From assembly GCA_017462785.1 (NCBI GenBank), contig JAFTQJ010000005.1:1-40125 (forward strand): 40,125 nucleotides of DNA, read 5' to 3'. The notes under the pieces are model-generated. The model was given only the letters and a program-made list of their open reading frames with translations. It did no database searches and was not told the DNA's origin. Shown one piece after another: positions 24,952-33,822 of the stretch (position 1 is the first letter of the stretch; the number at the start of each line of letters is the position of its first letter). Origin of the DNA: Oscillospiraceae bacterium. GTDB lineage: Bacteria; Bacillota; Clostridia; Oscillospirales; Ruminococcaceae. The position numbers were made by a program, and so were the translations under genes.

Positions 24952-25028
24952 ATACTAATCCCCCTACGCCGCCTCTGGCGGCTAAACTCGAATAGACTTT
25001 CGTCTATTCGAGTTAAGGGGATTAGTAT
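24952..25028 (-). promoter_or_regulatory. Structured 5'-leader element, copy 2 (upstream of the cellulase operon)
   Basis: Perfect 12-bp inverted ends ATACTAATCCCC (24952-24963) and GGGGATTAGTAT (25017-25028) close two hairpins. In RNA sense these are ACTCGAATAGAC-gaaa-GTCTATTCGAGT (12 bp with a GAAA loop) and GCCGCC-aga-GGCGGC (6 bp). The predicted fold is a compact three-way junction. Compared with copy 1, base changes occur on both arms of both hairpins so pairing is kept. It starts 21 nt after the -10 and ends 26 nt before the cellulase ATG. Confidence 0.75.
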
Positions 25029-25049
25029 GACAGAAAGTAATATATATTC

Positions 25050-25078
25050 ATTATACTACATTACGGCTCCGATTGCAA
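25050..25078 (-). promoter_or_regulatory. Sigma-A promoter of the cellulase-recQ-tex operon
   Basis: Minus strand: TTGCAA (25078-25073), 17-bp spacer, TATAAT (25055-25050). Same -35 variant as the fucU promoter. Confidence 0.75.
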
Positions 25079-25110
25079 TAACAAATCGTTCTGGAAATTG
25101 TAAACATTTC

Positions 25111-25141
25111 AAAAAATCCCCCCTGCCTTTGCAGGGGGGAT
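25111..25141 (-). terminator. Terminator of pheST
   Basis: An 11-bp stem ATCCCCCCTGC / GCAGGGGGGAT with a 4-nt loop; on the minus strand a six-T run follows. It lies 11 bp after the pheT stop. Confidence 0.9.
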
Positions 25142-25151
25142 ACGGGAAGCA

Positions 25152-27515
25152 TCAGTTTTTCAGGGAAACGCCGTTTTCGCTGACCTTTGCAATGATCTCG
25201 TCCACAACCGCTGTGACCTCTTCACGGGTCAGGGTTCTGGTTCTGTCTGCAAATACCATGCGGATGGTGATGGTCTTGCCGGCTTCGTCCTCATATCTGC
25301 CGACAACGCTCACCTTCTTGATGAGTGCACTGTTCACAGCCTCGATCGCTGCACCGATGGGAGCATATACATCCGTCAGGAATGTCAGATCCACTTCCAT
25401 TTCCGGATACTTGGACGGCTCCTCGTAGACGATTGCACTGCCCTTGATCTCTGCGAACTTCGTCACGTCGATCTCAGCATAAACGATGGCTGCCTTCTTG
25501 TCGATCTTCTTGCTGATGGTCGGGTATACCACACCCAGCTCACCCAGCTCCTCGCCTGCACAGATCACTGCATTCAGGTTTCTCGGATGCTGGTAGGAAT
25601 GGGAAGCCTCCATCTTTCGGAAGGTCACTGCCTCGTGCTTGATGTCATCTGCCAGCACTGCGAGCATATCACGCAGCTCCAGATAGAGCTGCTGCGTGGA
25701 CTTGGTTTTGCTGAACAGGGTGATGCAGAGCTTCTTCTGCTCATTGACAAGACCGGTTTCTGCATTCACGCCGTCCACGACTCTGCCGATCTCGAATACG
25801 CCGAAATCTGCTGCATAGGAGGTGTTGTACTTCACCTGACAAAGCTGTGTCGGCACGATGGAACGGCGGATGGTTTCGATGTTCGGGTTGGTCGCACTGA
25901 CAAGCTTGACATTCTCCTCTACTTCAAGACCGAGAGCCTTGTATTCATCATTGTATGCCCATACATAGGAGTGCAGCTCATGCAGGGAGAAACGCTTGAC
26001 GAGCAGATCCTTGATCTGGTTCTCCACATTCTTTTCCTGTGCTGCACGAACCGGATAGAGGGGAGCATTTGCGGTATGCACATCGAAATTGTCATAGCCG
26101 TAAATTCTGGTGATCTCCTCGATGATGTCCGCCTTGATGGTGACATCCTTGGTGGCTCTCCAGCTCGGAACGGTGACTGCGAATTCTTCGCCGTTCAGCT
26201 CCACGCCAAAGCCGAGTGCTTCGAGGGTGTTCAGGATGGTTTCGTTGGAGATCTCAATGCCGGCATAGCGGTCAACATATGCCTTTGTGAAATTGAGCTT
26301 GACTTCCGGATACTTGTATGCGTACTCATCCGTCAGGGAAGAAACGACTCTTGCCTCGGGATCCGCAGCGAGCATCAGCTCAACGAATCTGGCGATGGCG
26401 GTCACGGTCATTTCGGGGTCGAGGCACTTTTCATAACGCTGGGAAGCGTCGGTTCTGTGTGCCAGACGAACGGTGGACTTGCGGATGGAAACTGCGTCAA
26501 AGGTTGCGGATTCGAGGGTCAGTGTGGTGGTATCCTCCACGATCTCGGAATCCAGACCGCCCATGATGCCGGCAATGGCAACGGGTGTATCATCGTTGCA
26601 GATCATGAGCATATCTTCGTCGATCGTTCTCTCCACGCCGTCAAGTGTCTGGAAGGTGAACGGCTTGTCGAATCGCTTGATGCGGAGCTTGTCCACCTTG
26701 CGGGAATCGAATGCATGCATGGGCTGACCCATTTCAAGCATCATGTAATTGGTCAGGTCTGCGAGGAAATTGATCGCTCTCATGCCGCAGTAGTACAGAC
26801 GGATCCGCATATTCACAGGGCTGACATTTCTCTGGATATTCTCCACCTGCAGGCAGGAATAACGCTGGCACAGCGGATCCTCGATCTCCATGTCAATCTT
26901 GGGGAGGTTTGCATACTGTGTCAGATCCACACCGCCGATGGGCTTGAGCTGTCTGCCGGTCAGGGCTGCAAATTCTCTTGCAATGCCGTAGTGACCCCAG
27001 AGGTCGGGGCGGTTGGTCAGGGACTTGTTGTCCACCTCGAAAATAATATCCTCGATGGCATAGACCTCCTTCAGATCCGTGCCGTTTGCAATGTCATCGG
27101 TGATCTCCATGATACCGTCATTGTTGTCGCTGATGCCGATCTCCTTTTCAGAGCAGCACATGCCGTGGGATGCGTAGCCGGCAAGCTTTCTGGGAGCGAT
27201 GGTGATGTCACCGATCTTCGCACCGAGCTTTGCAAATGCGGTTTTCATGCCCACACGCACATTCGGTGCACCGCAGACAACATCCACGAGGTCAGCCTCG
27301 CCGATGTCCACTTTGAGCAGGTGGAGCTTCTTGGATTCCGGATGCTCCTCGACAGACTTGATCTCAGCACAAACGATGCCGCTGATGTCGCTGCCCTTCA
27401 TGAAGATGTCGTTCTCCACCTCAGCGGTGGACAGGGAAAACTGATGGATCAGCTTCATTTTATCCAGACCCTTGAGGTCTACAAAATCAGAGATCCAGTT
27501 CATTGACAGATACAT
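25152..27515 (-). CDS. pheT: Phenylalanyl-tRNA synthetase beta subunit
   Basis: 787 residues, normal length. N-terminal half-domain and EMAP-like tRNA-binding domain (about 40-150; ICAEIKSVEEHPESKKLHLLKVDIG), B3/B4 editing region (about 205-370), B5 DNA-binding-like domain (about 400-475), catalytic-like core, and C-terminal FDX-ACB anticodon-binding domain (about 695-787; YPEMEVDLTFL). It forms the alpha2-beta2 enzyme with PheS. It lies 18 bp after pheS under the same T-box. Confidence 0.96.
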   Translation of the reverse strand: MYLSMNWISDFVDLKGLDKMKLIHQFSLSTAEVENDIFMKGSDISGIVCAEIKSVEEHPESKKLHLLKVDIGEADLVDVVCGAPNVRVGMKTAFAKLGAKIGDITIAPRKLAGYASHGMCCSEKEIGISDNNDGIMEITDDIANGTDLKEVYAIEDIIFEVDNKSLTNRPDLWGHYGIAREFAALTGRQLKPIGGVDLTQYANLPKIDMEIEDPLCQRYSCLQVENIQRNVSPVNMRIRLYYCGMRAINFLADLTNYMMLEMGQPMHAFDSRKVDKLRIKRFDKPFTFQTLDGVERTIDEDMLMICNDDTPVAIAGIMGGLDSEIVEDTTTLTLESATFDAVSIRKSTVRLAHRTDASQRYEKCLDPEMTVTAIARFVELMLAADPEARVVSSLTDEYAYKYPEVKLNFTKAYVDRYAGIEISNETILNTLEALGFGVELNGEEFAVTVPSWRATKDVTIKADIIEEITRIYGYDNFDVHTANAPLYPVRAAQEKNVENQIKDLLVKRFSLHELHSYVWAYNDEYKALGLEVEENVKLVSATNPNIETIRRSIVPTQLCQVKYNTSYAADFGVFEIGRVVDGVNAETGLVNEQKKLCITLFSKTKSTQQLYLELRDMLAVLADDIKHEAVTFRKMEASHSYQHPRNLNAVICAGEELGELGVVYPTISKKIDKKAAIVYAEIDVTKFAEIKGSAIVYEEPSKYPEMEVDLTFLTDVYAPIGAAIEAVNSALIKKVSVVGRYEDEAGKTITIRMVFADRTRTLTREEVTAVVDEIIAKVSENGVSLKN

Positions 27516-27533
27516 ATTGCTTACCTCCTTCTC

Positions 27534-28585
27534 TTACTTGTCCTCGGTGAACTGGGACAGGCACTTGAGGCTGCCGCTGTTCAGATCACGGATATCCTTG
27601 ACACCGTACTTCATCATTGCAAGTCTGGTCAGACCCAGACCGAACGCAAAGCCGGTATATTCTTCGGGGTCAATGCCGCCTGCCTTGAGCACCTCGGGGT
27701 GGATCATGCCGCAGGGACAAAGCTCCAGCCAGCCGCTGTTCTTGCAGGACGGGCAGCCGTCGCCGCCGCAGATCGCACAGCTGATGTCCAGCTCAAAGCC
27801 GGGTTCCACGAACGGGAAGAAGCCCGGACGCAGACGCACCTTAATGTCACGCTTGAACACCTCGGAGAGCATGTTCTTCATGAAGAAGATGAGGTTGGAG
27901 ATGGAAATGTTCTTGTCCACCATTACGCCCTCCATCTGGAAGAAGGTATTCTCGTGGCAGGCATCGGTTGCCTCGTTGCGGAAGCATCTGCCGGGAAAAT
28001 TGCCTTGATCGGCTTGCCCTCTTCAAAGAGTGCCTTGCTGTACTTCTTGTAGATGGCATTCTGAGCCGCAGAGGTATGGGATTTCAGGAGCTGACCATTG
28101 GTCAGGTAGTAGGTGTCCTGCATATCTCTTGCGGGGTGATGCTTGGGGATGTTCAGAGCCTCAAAGCACTCGTAGTCCGTTACGATCTCGCTGTAATCCT
28201 CCACAGCAAAGCCCATGGACTTGAATACCTCCTCACACTCACGCTGTACGAGTGTGATCGGGTGATAGGAACCTCTGTCGAGGACGGGCGGTGCGGTGAC
28301 ATCGAATTCCGGCATTGCCTGAATTTCACGCTCCAGCTCCTCCTGCTTGAGGGTTTCGGTTTTCTTTGCAATGGCTTCGGTGACTTCGTTCTTGAGGACA
28401 TTGACCTCCTGACCGAATGCCTTCTTCTCCTCACCGGAGAGATCCTTCATGGATTTGAGCAGTGCGGTCACGCTGCCCTTCTTGCCCAGATATTCTACTC
28501 GAATTTCTTCCAGCTCTGCAATGCTTGTCACTGCGTCGAGCCTTGCGGCGAATTCCTGCCGCAGTGTGGTGATCTGTTCTGACAT
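27534..28585 (-). CDS. pheS: Phenylalanyl-tRNA synthetase alpha subunit, frameshifted in this sequence
   Basis: The product is split into two overlapping frames. Codons from 28585 encode the coiled-coil N-terminus and class II core up to KPIKAIFP (about residue 198). The rest ([20 protein letters not shown]..., catalytic motifs 2-3, [13 protein letters not shown]) is in the -1 frame to the stop at 27534, giving about 350 residues in total, the normal length. The break lies at 27992-27998, where one C appears missing from the Pro codon (TTCCCGGC instead of TTCCCCGGC). As PheS is essential and everything else is intact, a sequencing or assembly indel is most likely. The minus-strand heptamer U-UUC-CCG also has the form of a -1 slippery site, so programmed shifting cannot be excluded. 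Confidence 0.9.
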
Positions 28586-28614
28586 AGCTTTCCTTTCTCC
28601 TTTTTTGATAATAT

Positions 28615-28870
28615 AAAAACGTCCCAGAAACCAAAGCTTCTGGGACGAGATCTACCCGTGGTACCACCCGAATTCGGAACAGTTCATGCTCCGCACTTGT
28701 CTGCATTTTTGGCGTGAATGCGTACACTCCGCTTATATCCTTTGGACTTTCACGGACTACTCCCATGCTGAAATTTCATTGCCAGCTGCATCATCCGTAC
28801 TTTCAGCCAGTGATACGGACTCTCTGCCATGCACATTCTGTCAACTACTGCCACATGTTCATCATATGCT
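28615..28870 (-). promoter_or_regulatory. T-box riboswitch (tRNA-Phe) controlling pheST
   Basis: On the minus strand the leader carries the T-box bulge sequence GGGTGGTACCACGGGT (28669-28654) and then a terminator stem CGTCCCAGAA/TTCTGGGACG (28620-28647) followed by GTTTTTAT. The T-box can pair with the terminator's 5' arm region to form the antiterminator. A UUC triplet within GAAATTTCAGC (complement of 28770-28772) is the likely Phe specifier in Stem I. Uncharged tRNA-Phe would allow read-through into pheS. Confidence 0.93.
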
Positions 28871-28875
28871 TTATT

Positions 28876-28904
28876 ATTATAGCATTTCCGGAGGAAAATG
28901 TCAA
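28876..28904 (-). promoter_or_regulatory. Sigma-A promoter of pheST
   Basis: Minus strand: TTGACA (28904-28899), 17-bp spacer, TATAAT (28881-28876), preceded by TGC. It starts only 28 bp after the rbsK stop, and no terminator is visible between them. Confidence 0.85.
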
Positions 28905-28932
28905 GTGGGCGGATGGGATTTTTTCGGGAATA

Positions 28933-29817
28933 CTATTTCAACGCTTCCTCCACCTCACTGCGGTAAGGGATGGACTGTACTGCACCGGGTCTGGTGACTG
29001 CGATCGAGGATGCCTTTGCACTCATCCGCAGGATGTCCGGCACTGCCATGCCGTCGATCAGACCGGCAAGGAAATAGCCCGTGAAGGTGTCGCCGGCTGC
29101 GGTCGTATCCACTGCCTGCACCTTGAAGATCGGCTGCTCATAACGCTCGTCCTTGTGAGCATACACCGCACCATCCTTGCCAAGCGTCAGGACGATCCGT
29201 GCCTCCGGATACAGCTCCTGCAATTTGTCAAGAATTGCGGCAGGCTCCGTTTCTCCGGTGATCTGTCCGCCCTCGATCTCATTGAGCAGGAAAATGCTGA
29301 TCTTCGAGAGATCGCAGGCATGCAGCTTGTCATCGAACGGGGAGGGATTCAGAGCGATCTGCATTCCCATTTCATATGCCTTGTCGATGATATAGGGCAG
29401 AAGGTTGACCTCGTTCTGGAGCAGGAGAATGTCATCCTTCTCAAAATGAGAGAGCACCTCATCCACAAATTCCTCCGTCAGGCACTGGTTTGCACCGCCG
29501 TAGAGGAGGATGCAGTTCTGTGCATTCTTGTCCACCTGAATGATGGTGTGACCGGTCTTTTCATTGATCTTGCGGATATAATCGGAATTGACACCGTATT
29601 CCTTACACGCTTCGAGGAAGAGTGTGCCGTCCTTGCCGATCATGCCGCTGTGATAGACCTCTGCACCTGCCTTTGCCACCGCCATGGACTGGTTGATGCC
29701 CTTACCGCCGAGGTAGATGTTCATGCTCCCCGTAGTCAGCGTTTCACCGGGCTGTACGATGTGGTCAACACTGTATACATGGTCGATGTTCATAGAACCA
29801 ATCGTTAAAACTTTCAT
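28933..29817 (-). CDS. rbsK: Ribokinase
   Basis: 294 residues of the PfkB family. N-terminal signature GGKGINQSMAVAKAG and C-terminal signature DTTAAGDTFTGYFLAGL, with the catalytic Asp in AAGD. It phosphorylates D-ribose to ribose 5-phosphate after uptake. Last gene of rbsDACBK, separated from rbsB by 57 bp containing a hairpin. Ribosome site AGGAGGAAC. Confidence 0.95.
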   Translation of the reverse strand: MKVLTIGSMNIDHVYSVDHIVQPGETLTTGSMNIYLGGKGINQSMAVAKAGAEVYHSGMIGKDGTLFLEACKEYGVNSDYIRKINEKTGHTIIQVDKNAQNCILLYGGANQCLTEEFVDEVLSHFEKDDILLLQNEVNLLPYIIDKAYEMGMQIALNPSPFDDKLHACDLSKISIFLLNEIEGGQITGETEPAAILDKLQELYPEARIVLTLGKDGAVYAHKDERYEQPIFKVQAVDTTAAGDTFTGYFLAGLIDGMAVPDILRMSAKASSIAVTRPGAVQSIPYRSEVEEALK

Positions 29818-29833
29818 ATCTGTTCCTCCTGAA

Positions 29834-29865
29834 CAATGCCCCGCCCGAAAACAGGAGGGGCATTG
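29834..29865 (-). terminator. Intercistronic hairpin between rbsB and rbsK
   Basis: A 9-bp stem CAATGCCCC / GGGGCATTG right after the rbsB stop, without a U-tract. Such structures usually stabilise the upstream binding-protein mRNA and lower kinase expression; that role is inferred. Confidence 0.6.
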
Positions 29866-29874
29866 GTTGATTTG

Positions 29875-30876
29875 TTAGCTATGGCAGCAGCAGTCCTCCG
29901 GACAAGGACAATCATCGCCGCACTGACATCCGCCGCCGATGCTGTTGCCGGCATTGCTGGCAGTGATCAGTGTTACCTCAACGGGGATGGACTTGTCCAC
30001 AGTTTCGCCGTTGATGAGCTTGAGTGCAGTTTCAACTGCGGTCGCACCGATCAGGTCGGGCTGCTGTGCGATGGTAGCGTCCATTTCGCCAGCCTTGATG
30101 GAAGCGATCGCATCATCGGTTGCGTCGAAGCCGACAACTACGATGTCCTTCTTTGCACCGGCAATTGCCTTGACAGCACCCAGTGCCATCTCGTCATTTG
30201 CTGCGAAAACGCCCTGAATATCACCGTTTGCCTGAAGCATGTTCTCCATAACGTTCATGCCCTCGGTACGGTCAAAGTTTGCGGTCTGGCTTGCTACGAC
30301 TTCGAGCTTCTCATCTGCAATATTGTGGAAGCCCTTGCCTCTGTCGATGGCAGCAGAAGCACCATTGGTACCCTGCAGCTCTGCAACCTTGGCACCCTCG
30401 CCGAGCTGATCCACGATGAACTGTGTCGCAAGCTCTGCACCGAGTACGTTGTCGGATGCGATCTGGCAGTCAATGTCTACGCCGTTGACCACACGGTCAG
30501 CAGAGATCACCTTTACGCCCTTGTTGACAGCGGTCTGTACAACGCTGGACACGGTGTCGGAGTCTACGGGATTGACGATCAGAACACTGATATTCTTGGA
30601 AACCAGATCCTCAATGTCGCTGACCTGCTTGGAAGCATCGTCACCGGCATCTACTACGATCAGCTGTACATCAGCCTGTGCAGCGGCAGCCTTGGCACCC
30701 TCAACGAGGGTAACGAAGAAGGGGTTGTTCTGTGTGGAAACGGAAAGACCGATGGCACCGGTACCCTGATAGTTTGCCGCATTGCCATTGCTTTCACCGT
30801 CAATGCTGATCAAAGCACATCCTGAAAGGCAGAAGATCATGATCGTACTCAGGAGTAATGCAAATATTTTTTTCAT
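29875..30876 (-). CDS. rbsB: Ribose-binding lipoprotein with a Cys-rich C-terminal tail
   Basis: 333 residues. Lipobox LSGC (Cys20) and a type I periplasmic-binding fold (about 40-315): GLSVSTQNNPFFVTLVEGA, NPVDSDTVSSVV, ISADRVVNGV, VFAANDEMALGAVKA, VVVGFDATDDAI. It delivers ribose to RbsC. Odd feature: after the normal end of the fold the protein adds GGGCQCGDDCPCPEDCCCHS, with seven Cys and one His in 17 residues. This is metallothionein-like and not usual for RbsB. Possible roles are metal binding or disulphide or thioether attachment at the surface. Confidence 0.94.
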   Translation of the reverse strand: MKKIFALLLSTIMIFCLSGCALISIDGESNGNAANYQGTGAIGLSVSTQNNPFFVTLVEGAKAAAAQADVQLIVVDAGDDASKQVSDIEDLVSKNISVLIVNPVDSDTVSSVVQTAVNKGVKVISADRVVNGVDIDCQIASDNVLGAELATQFIVDQLGEGAKVAELQGTNGASAAIDRGKGFHNIADEKLEVVASQTANFDRTEGMNVMENMLQANGDIQGVFAANDEMALGAVKAIAGAKKDIVVVGFDATDDAIASIKAGEMDATIAQQPDLIGATAVETALKLINGETVDKSIPVEVTLITASNAGNSIGGGCQCGDDCPCPEDCCCHS

Positions 30877-30900
30877 GGAAATACCTCCTATGTTGTTAGC

Positions 30901-31881
30901 TTATCTCTTATGGTCGGACAGTACGGCAACGAGGATTACGACTGCCTTGATCACATCCTGATAGTAGGAGGAAACCTCAAGCAGGTTCATACCGTTGTTC
31001 AGTACTGCGATGATCAGAACGCCTGCGATGGTGCCAGTGATCTTACCACGACCGCCGGACATGGAAGTGCCGCCGAGTGCAACAGCTGCGATCGCATCCA
31101 GCTCATAGCCGTCGCCGAGTGTGGGCTGTGCAGAGTCCAGACGGGAAATCAGCAGCAGACCGGTCAGTGCGGACATAAAGCCCGAGAGTGCGTAAACGAT
31201 GATCTTGGTCTTGGTGATGTTGACACCGACCAGCTTTGCACACTTTGCATTGCTGCCGGTCGCATAGACCTTGCGTCCGAATGTGGTCTTGTTCAGTACG
31301 AAATAGAAGATCACCAGAGAGAGAACGAGCAGGATTGCCGGAACGGGAATGTTGATAAAGTTGCCTCTGCCGGCAAACTTGAATGCAAACTGGTTTGCAC
31401 TGCTGCCTGCGATCTCAGCCAGACGGGAGATCGGCTTACCATCGGTCAGGATCATGGCAAGACCACGGTATGCTGTCATGGTAACGAGCGTTGCAATGAA
31501 CGGCTGGAGTCTGCCCTTGGTGACCAGCAGACCGCTGACTGCACCGAGGAGTGTACCAACAACAAGAGCGATGGGCATTGCAGCCAGTGCAGGGATGCCG
31601 CTTGTCATCAGCTTTGCACAGATAACTGCACTCAGAGCCAGTGTGGAACCTACGGAGAGGTCAATACCATCGGAGAGGATGACGCAGGTCATACCAAAAG
31701 CGATCAGACCATTGAAGGTTGCCTGACGCAGCAGGTTCAGGAAGTTGCCTGCGGTTCTGAAGTCGGGGCTGATGATACTGATCACAACGACCAGCAGCAC
31801 GAGTGCAATAAATGCACCGTATTCGCCTAAATATGAAGTCCAGCTCTTTTTATTGAGCGTTTTCGTTGCTGTGTTTCCCAT
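30901..31881 (-). CDS. rbsC: Ribose ABC transporter permease
   Basis: 326 residues with about ten hydrophobic segments. Family motifs include AFGMTCVILSDGIDLSVGSTLAL, LVTKGRLQPFIATL, YATGSNAKCAKLVGVN and AAVALGGTSMSGGRGKI. Its ATG overlaps the rbsA stop by one base (TAATG). Forms the membrane channel with RbsA. Confidence 0.95.
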   Translation of the reverse strand: MGNTATKTLNKKSWTSYLGEYGAFIALVLLVVVISIISPDFRTAGNFLNLLRQATFNGLIAFGMTCVILSDGIDLSVGSTLALSAVICAKLMTSGIPALAAMPIALVVGTLLGAVSGLLVTKGRLQPFIATLVTMTAYRGLAMILTDGKPISRLAEIAGSSANQFAFKFAGRGNFINIPVPAILLVLSLVIFYFVLNKTTFGRKVYATGSNAKCAKLVGVNITKTKIIVYALSGFMSALTGLLLISRLDSAQPTLGDGYELDAIAAVALGGTSMSGGRGKITGTIAGVLIIAVLNNGMNLLEVSSYYQDVIKAVVILVAVLSDHKR

Positions 31882-33368
31882 TACAAAGTACCTCCTGTTG
31901 CTAATGTCATGACCTTTTCCTGATCCGCCTGGGCAGCATCAATGATGCCCGTCACTCTGCCCTCATGCACGACCATGATGCGGTCGCTCATGCCCAGCAC
32001 CTCCGGAAGCTCGGAGGATACCATGATGACAGCCACGCCCTTCGCTGCCAGATCATTGATCACATTATAAATTTCCTTCTTTGCACCGATGTCCACGCCT
32101 CGTGTCGGCTCGTCAAGGATGAGCACCTTCGGATCGGTGTAGACCCACTTGGCGATGACGACCTTCTGCTGGTTACCACCGGAAAGATTATTGCACTCAT
32201 GCTCCGGTCCGAAGCACTTGATGCGGAATTCCTCGATTCCCTTCTTGACCAGTTCCCTGCCCTTGGACTTGGAGAGCACGGATTTTTTGGAAACCTTGCC
32301 CAGATTTGCAAGCTCGATGTTCTCCGCAATGCTCTTTTCCAGAAGCAGACCCTCGGTCTTTCTGTCCTCCGTGATGAAGCCGATGCCGGCATTGATGGCA
32401 TCTCTTGCACATTTGATGTCTATTGCCTCGCCGTTGATCAGCACTCTGCCGCTGTCATACGGAAGATTGCCGAAAATCGCATGCATGATCTCTGTGCGTC
32501 CTGCACCCATCAGACCGGATACGCCGAGCACCTCGCCCGCATGCACTCTGAAATTCACATTCTGGAAGGTCTTGCCCTTGCAGAGATTTTCAACGCAGAT
32601 CACTTCGTCACCGATCTTTACGCCCTCACGCTTCGGATAACGCTCACCGATCTCTCTGCCGATCATCATGCGTACAACGTCATCCATATTGATATCCTTG
32701 ATGTTCTCCGTGCCGACATAGGTACCGTCACGCAGGATGGTGATTCTGTCGCAGAGTTCAAAGATCTCCTCCATTCTGTGGGAGATGTATACAATGGAAA
32801 CGCCCTTTTTACGCAGATCGTTGATGAGCCGGAACAGACCCTCTGTTTCGCTCTGGGTCAGTGCGGCGGTCGGCTCGTCCATGATGAGCACCTTGGCATC
32901 GACCATCAGTGCCTTGCAGATCTCGACCATCTGCTGCTGACCGACGGACAGGTCGGACATTACCGCATTGATCGGGATGTTCACGCCCATTCTGTCCATG
33001 ACTTCCTGAGCCTTTTTCCGCATTGCCTTCTTATCGCAGATGCCGAAGCCCTTTGTGATCTCCTTGCCCATAAAAAGATTCTCTTCCACGGTCAGGTCAA
33101 AGAGAACGTTCAGTTCCTGATAGATAAAGACAATGCCTGCCTTTTCAGCTTCCTGCGGTGATTTGTAGACAACCTCCTGCCCGTCCACGAGGACAGTGCC
33201 AGCGTCACGGGTATAGACACCGGTGAGAATTTTCATCAGAGTGGATTTACCGGCACCGTTCTCGCCCATGAGTGCATGGACTTCACCGTCTTTCAGAAGG
33301 AAACCAGCATCCTTGAGCACCTGATTCGTGCCGAAGGATTTGTTGATCCCTTTCATTTCAATGTTCAT
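31881..33368 (-). CDS. rbsA: Ribose ABC transporter ATPase (two nucleotide-binding domains)
   Basis: 495 residues from the ATG at 33368, preceded by GGAGAGGTGAACGT; an upstream in-frame extension has no ribosome site. NBD1: Walker A GENGAGKSTLMK, signature LSVGQQQMV, Walker B VLIMDEPTAAL. NBD2: degenerate Walker A GLMGAGRTEIMHA, signature LSGGNQQKVVIAKW, Walker B VLILDEPTRGVD. The degenerate second P-loop is usual for this family. Energises ribose uptake. Confidence 0.95.
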   Translation of the reverse strand: MNIEMKGINKSFGTNQVLKDAGFLLKDGEVHALMGENGAGKSTLMKILTGVYTRDAGTVLVDGQEVVYKSPQEAEKAGIVFIYQELNVLFDLTVEENLFMGKEITKGFGICDKKAMRKKAQEVMDRMGVNIPINAVMSDLSVGQQQMVEICKALMVDAKVLIMDEPTAALTQSETEGLFRLINDLRKKGVSIVYISHRMEEIFELCDRITILRDGTYVGTENIKDINMDDVVRMMIGREIGERYPKREGVKIGDEVICVENLCKGKTFQNVNFRVHAGEVLGVSGLMGAGRTEIMHAIFGNLPYDSGRVLINGEAIDIKCARDAINAGIGFITEDRKTEGLLLEKSIAENIELANLGKVSKKSVLSKSKGRELVKKGIEEFRIKCFGPEHECNNLSGGNQQKVVIAKWVYTDPKVLILDEPTRGVDIGAKKEIYNVINDLAAKGVAVIMVSSELPEVLGMSDRIMVVHEGRVTGIIDAAQADQEKVMTLATGGTL

Positions 33369-33385
33369 ACGTTCACCTCTCCTTA

Positions 33386-33790
33386 CTATGCAAAGATACA
33401 GCCAGCCTGCAAAATGATATTCGCATACGGCGTGGTTTCGCCCGTCCGTATCACAGCCCTGCACTGCTTGGTTGCTTCCTTCAGTGCGGTGTGGCTGACG
33501 AATTCGATCTCAATTGCCTGATCCGCAAACAATGCTTCCACCTGCTGCAGAACCTCGGGGTTCTGCTCCCTGATCTCCTCGGCAAGAACGATTTTTTCAA
33601 TTTTCATGTCCTGTGCAACGATTTCAAGTGTCTGCATGAATGACGGGATGCCGAAGGCAAGTGCAAGATCAATGCGTTCCGTTTCATCGGGGATCGGCAG
33701 TCCGCAGTCACCGATGGCGATGCGGTCAGTATGTCCGAGATAGGACAGCACCCGTGAAATGTCACTGTTCAGAATGCCTTGCTTCTTCAT
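33386..33790 (-). CDS. rbsD: D-ribose pyranase
   Basis: 134 residues from the ATG at 33790, behind AAAGGAGG. Landmarks are LNSDISRVLSYLGHTDRIAIGDCGLPIP with the catalytic-site His of GHTD, and C-terminal IRTGETTPYANIILQAGC. It interconverts pyranose and furanose ribose so that ribokinase has its substrate. First gene of the operon. Confidence 0.95.
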   Translation of the reverse strand: MKKQGILNSDISRVLSYLGHTDRIAIGDCGLPIPDETERIDLALAFGIPSFMQTLEIVAQDMKIEKIVLAEEIREQNPEVLQQVEALFADQAIEIEFVSHTALKEATKQCRAVIRTGETTPYANIILQAGCIFA

Positions 33791-33822
33791 TTGTTGGTTC
33801 CTCCTTTGCCTGATTTTATGTG

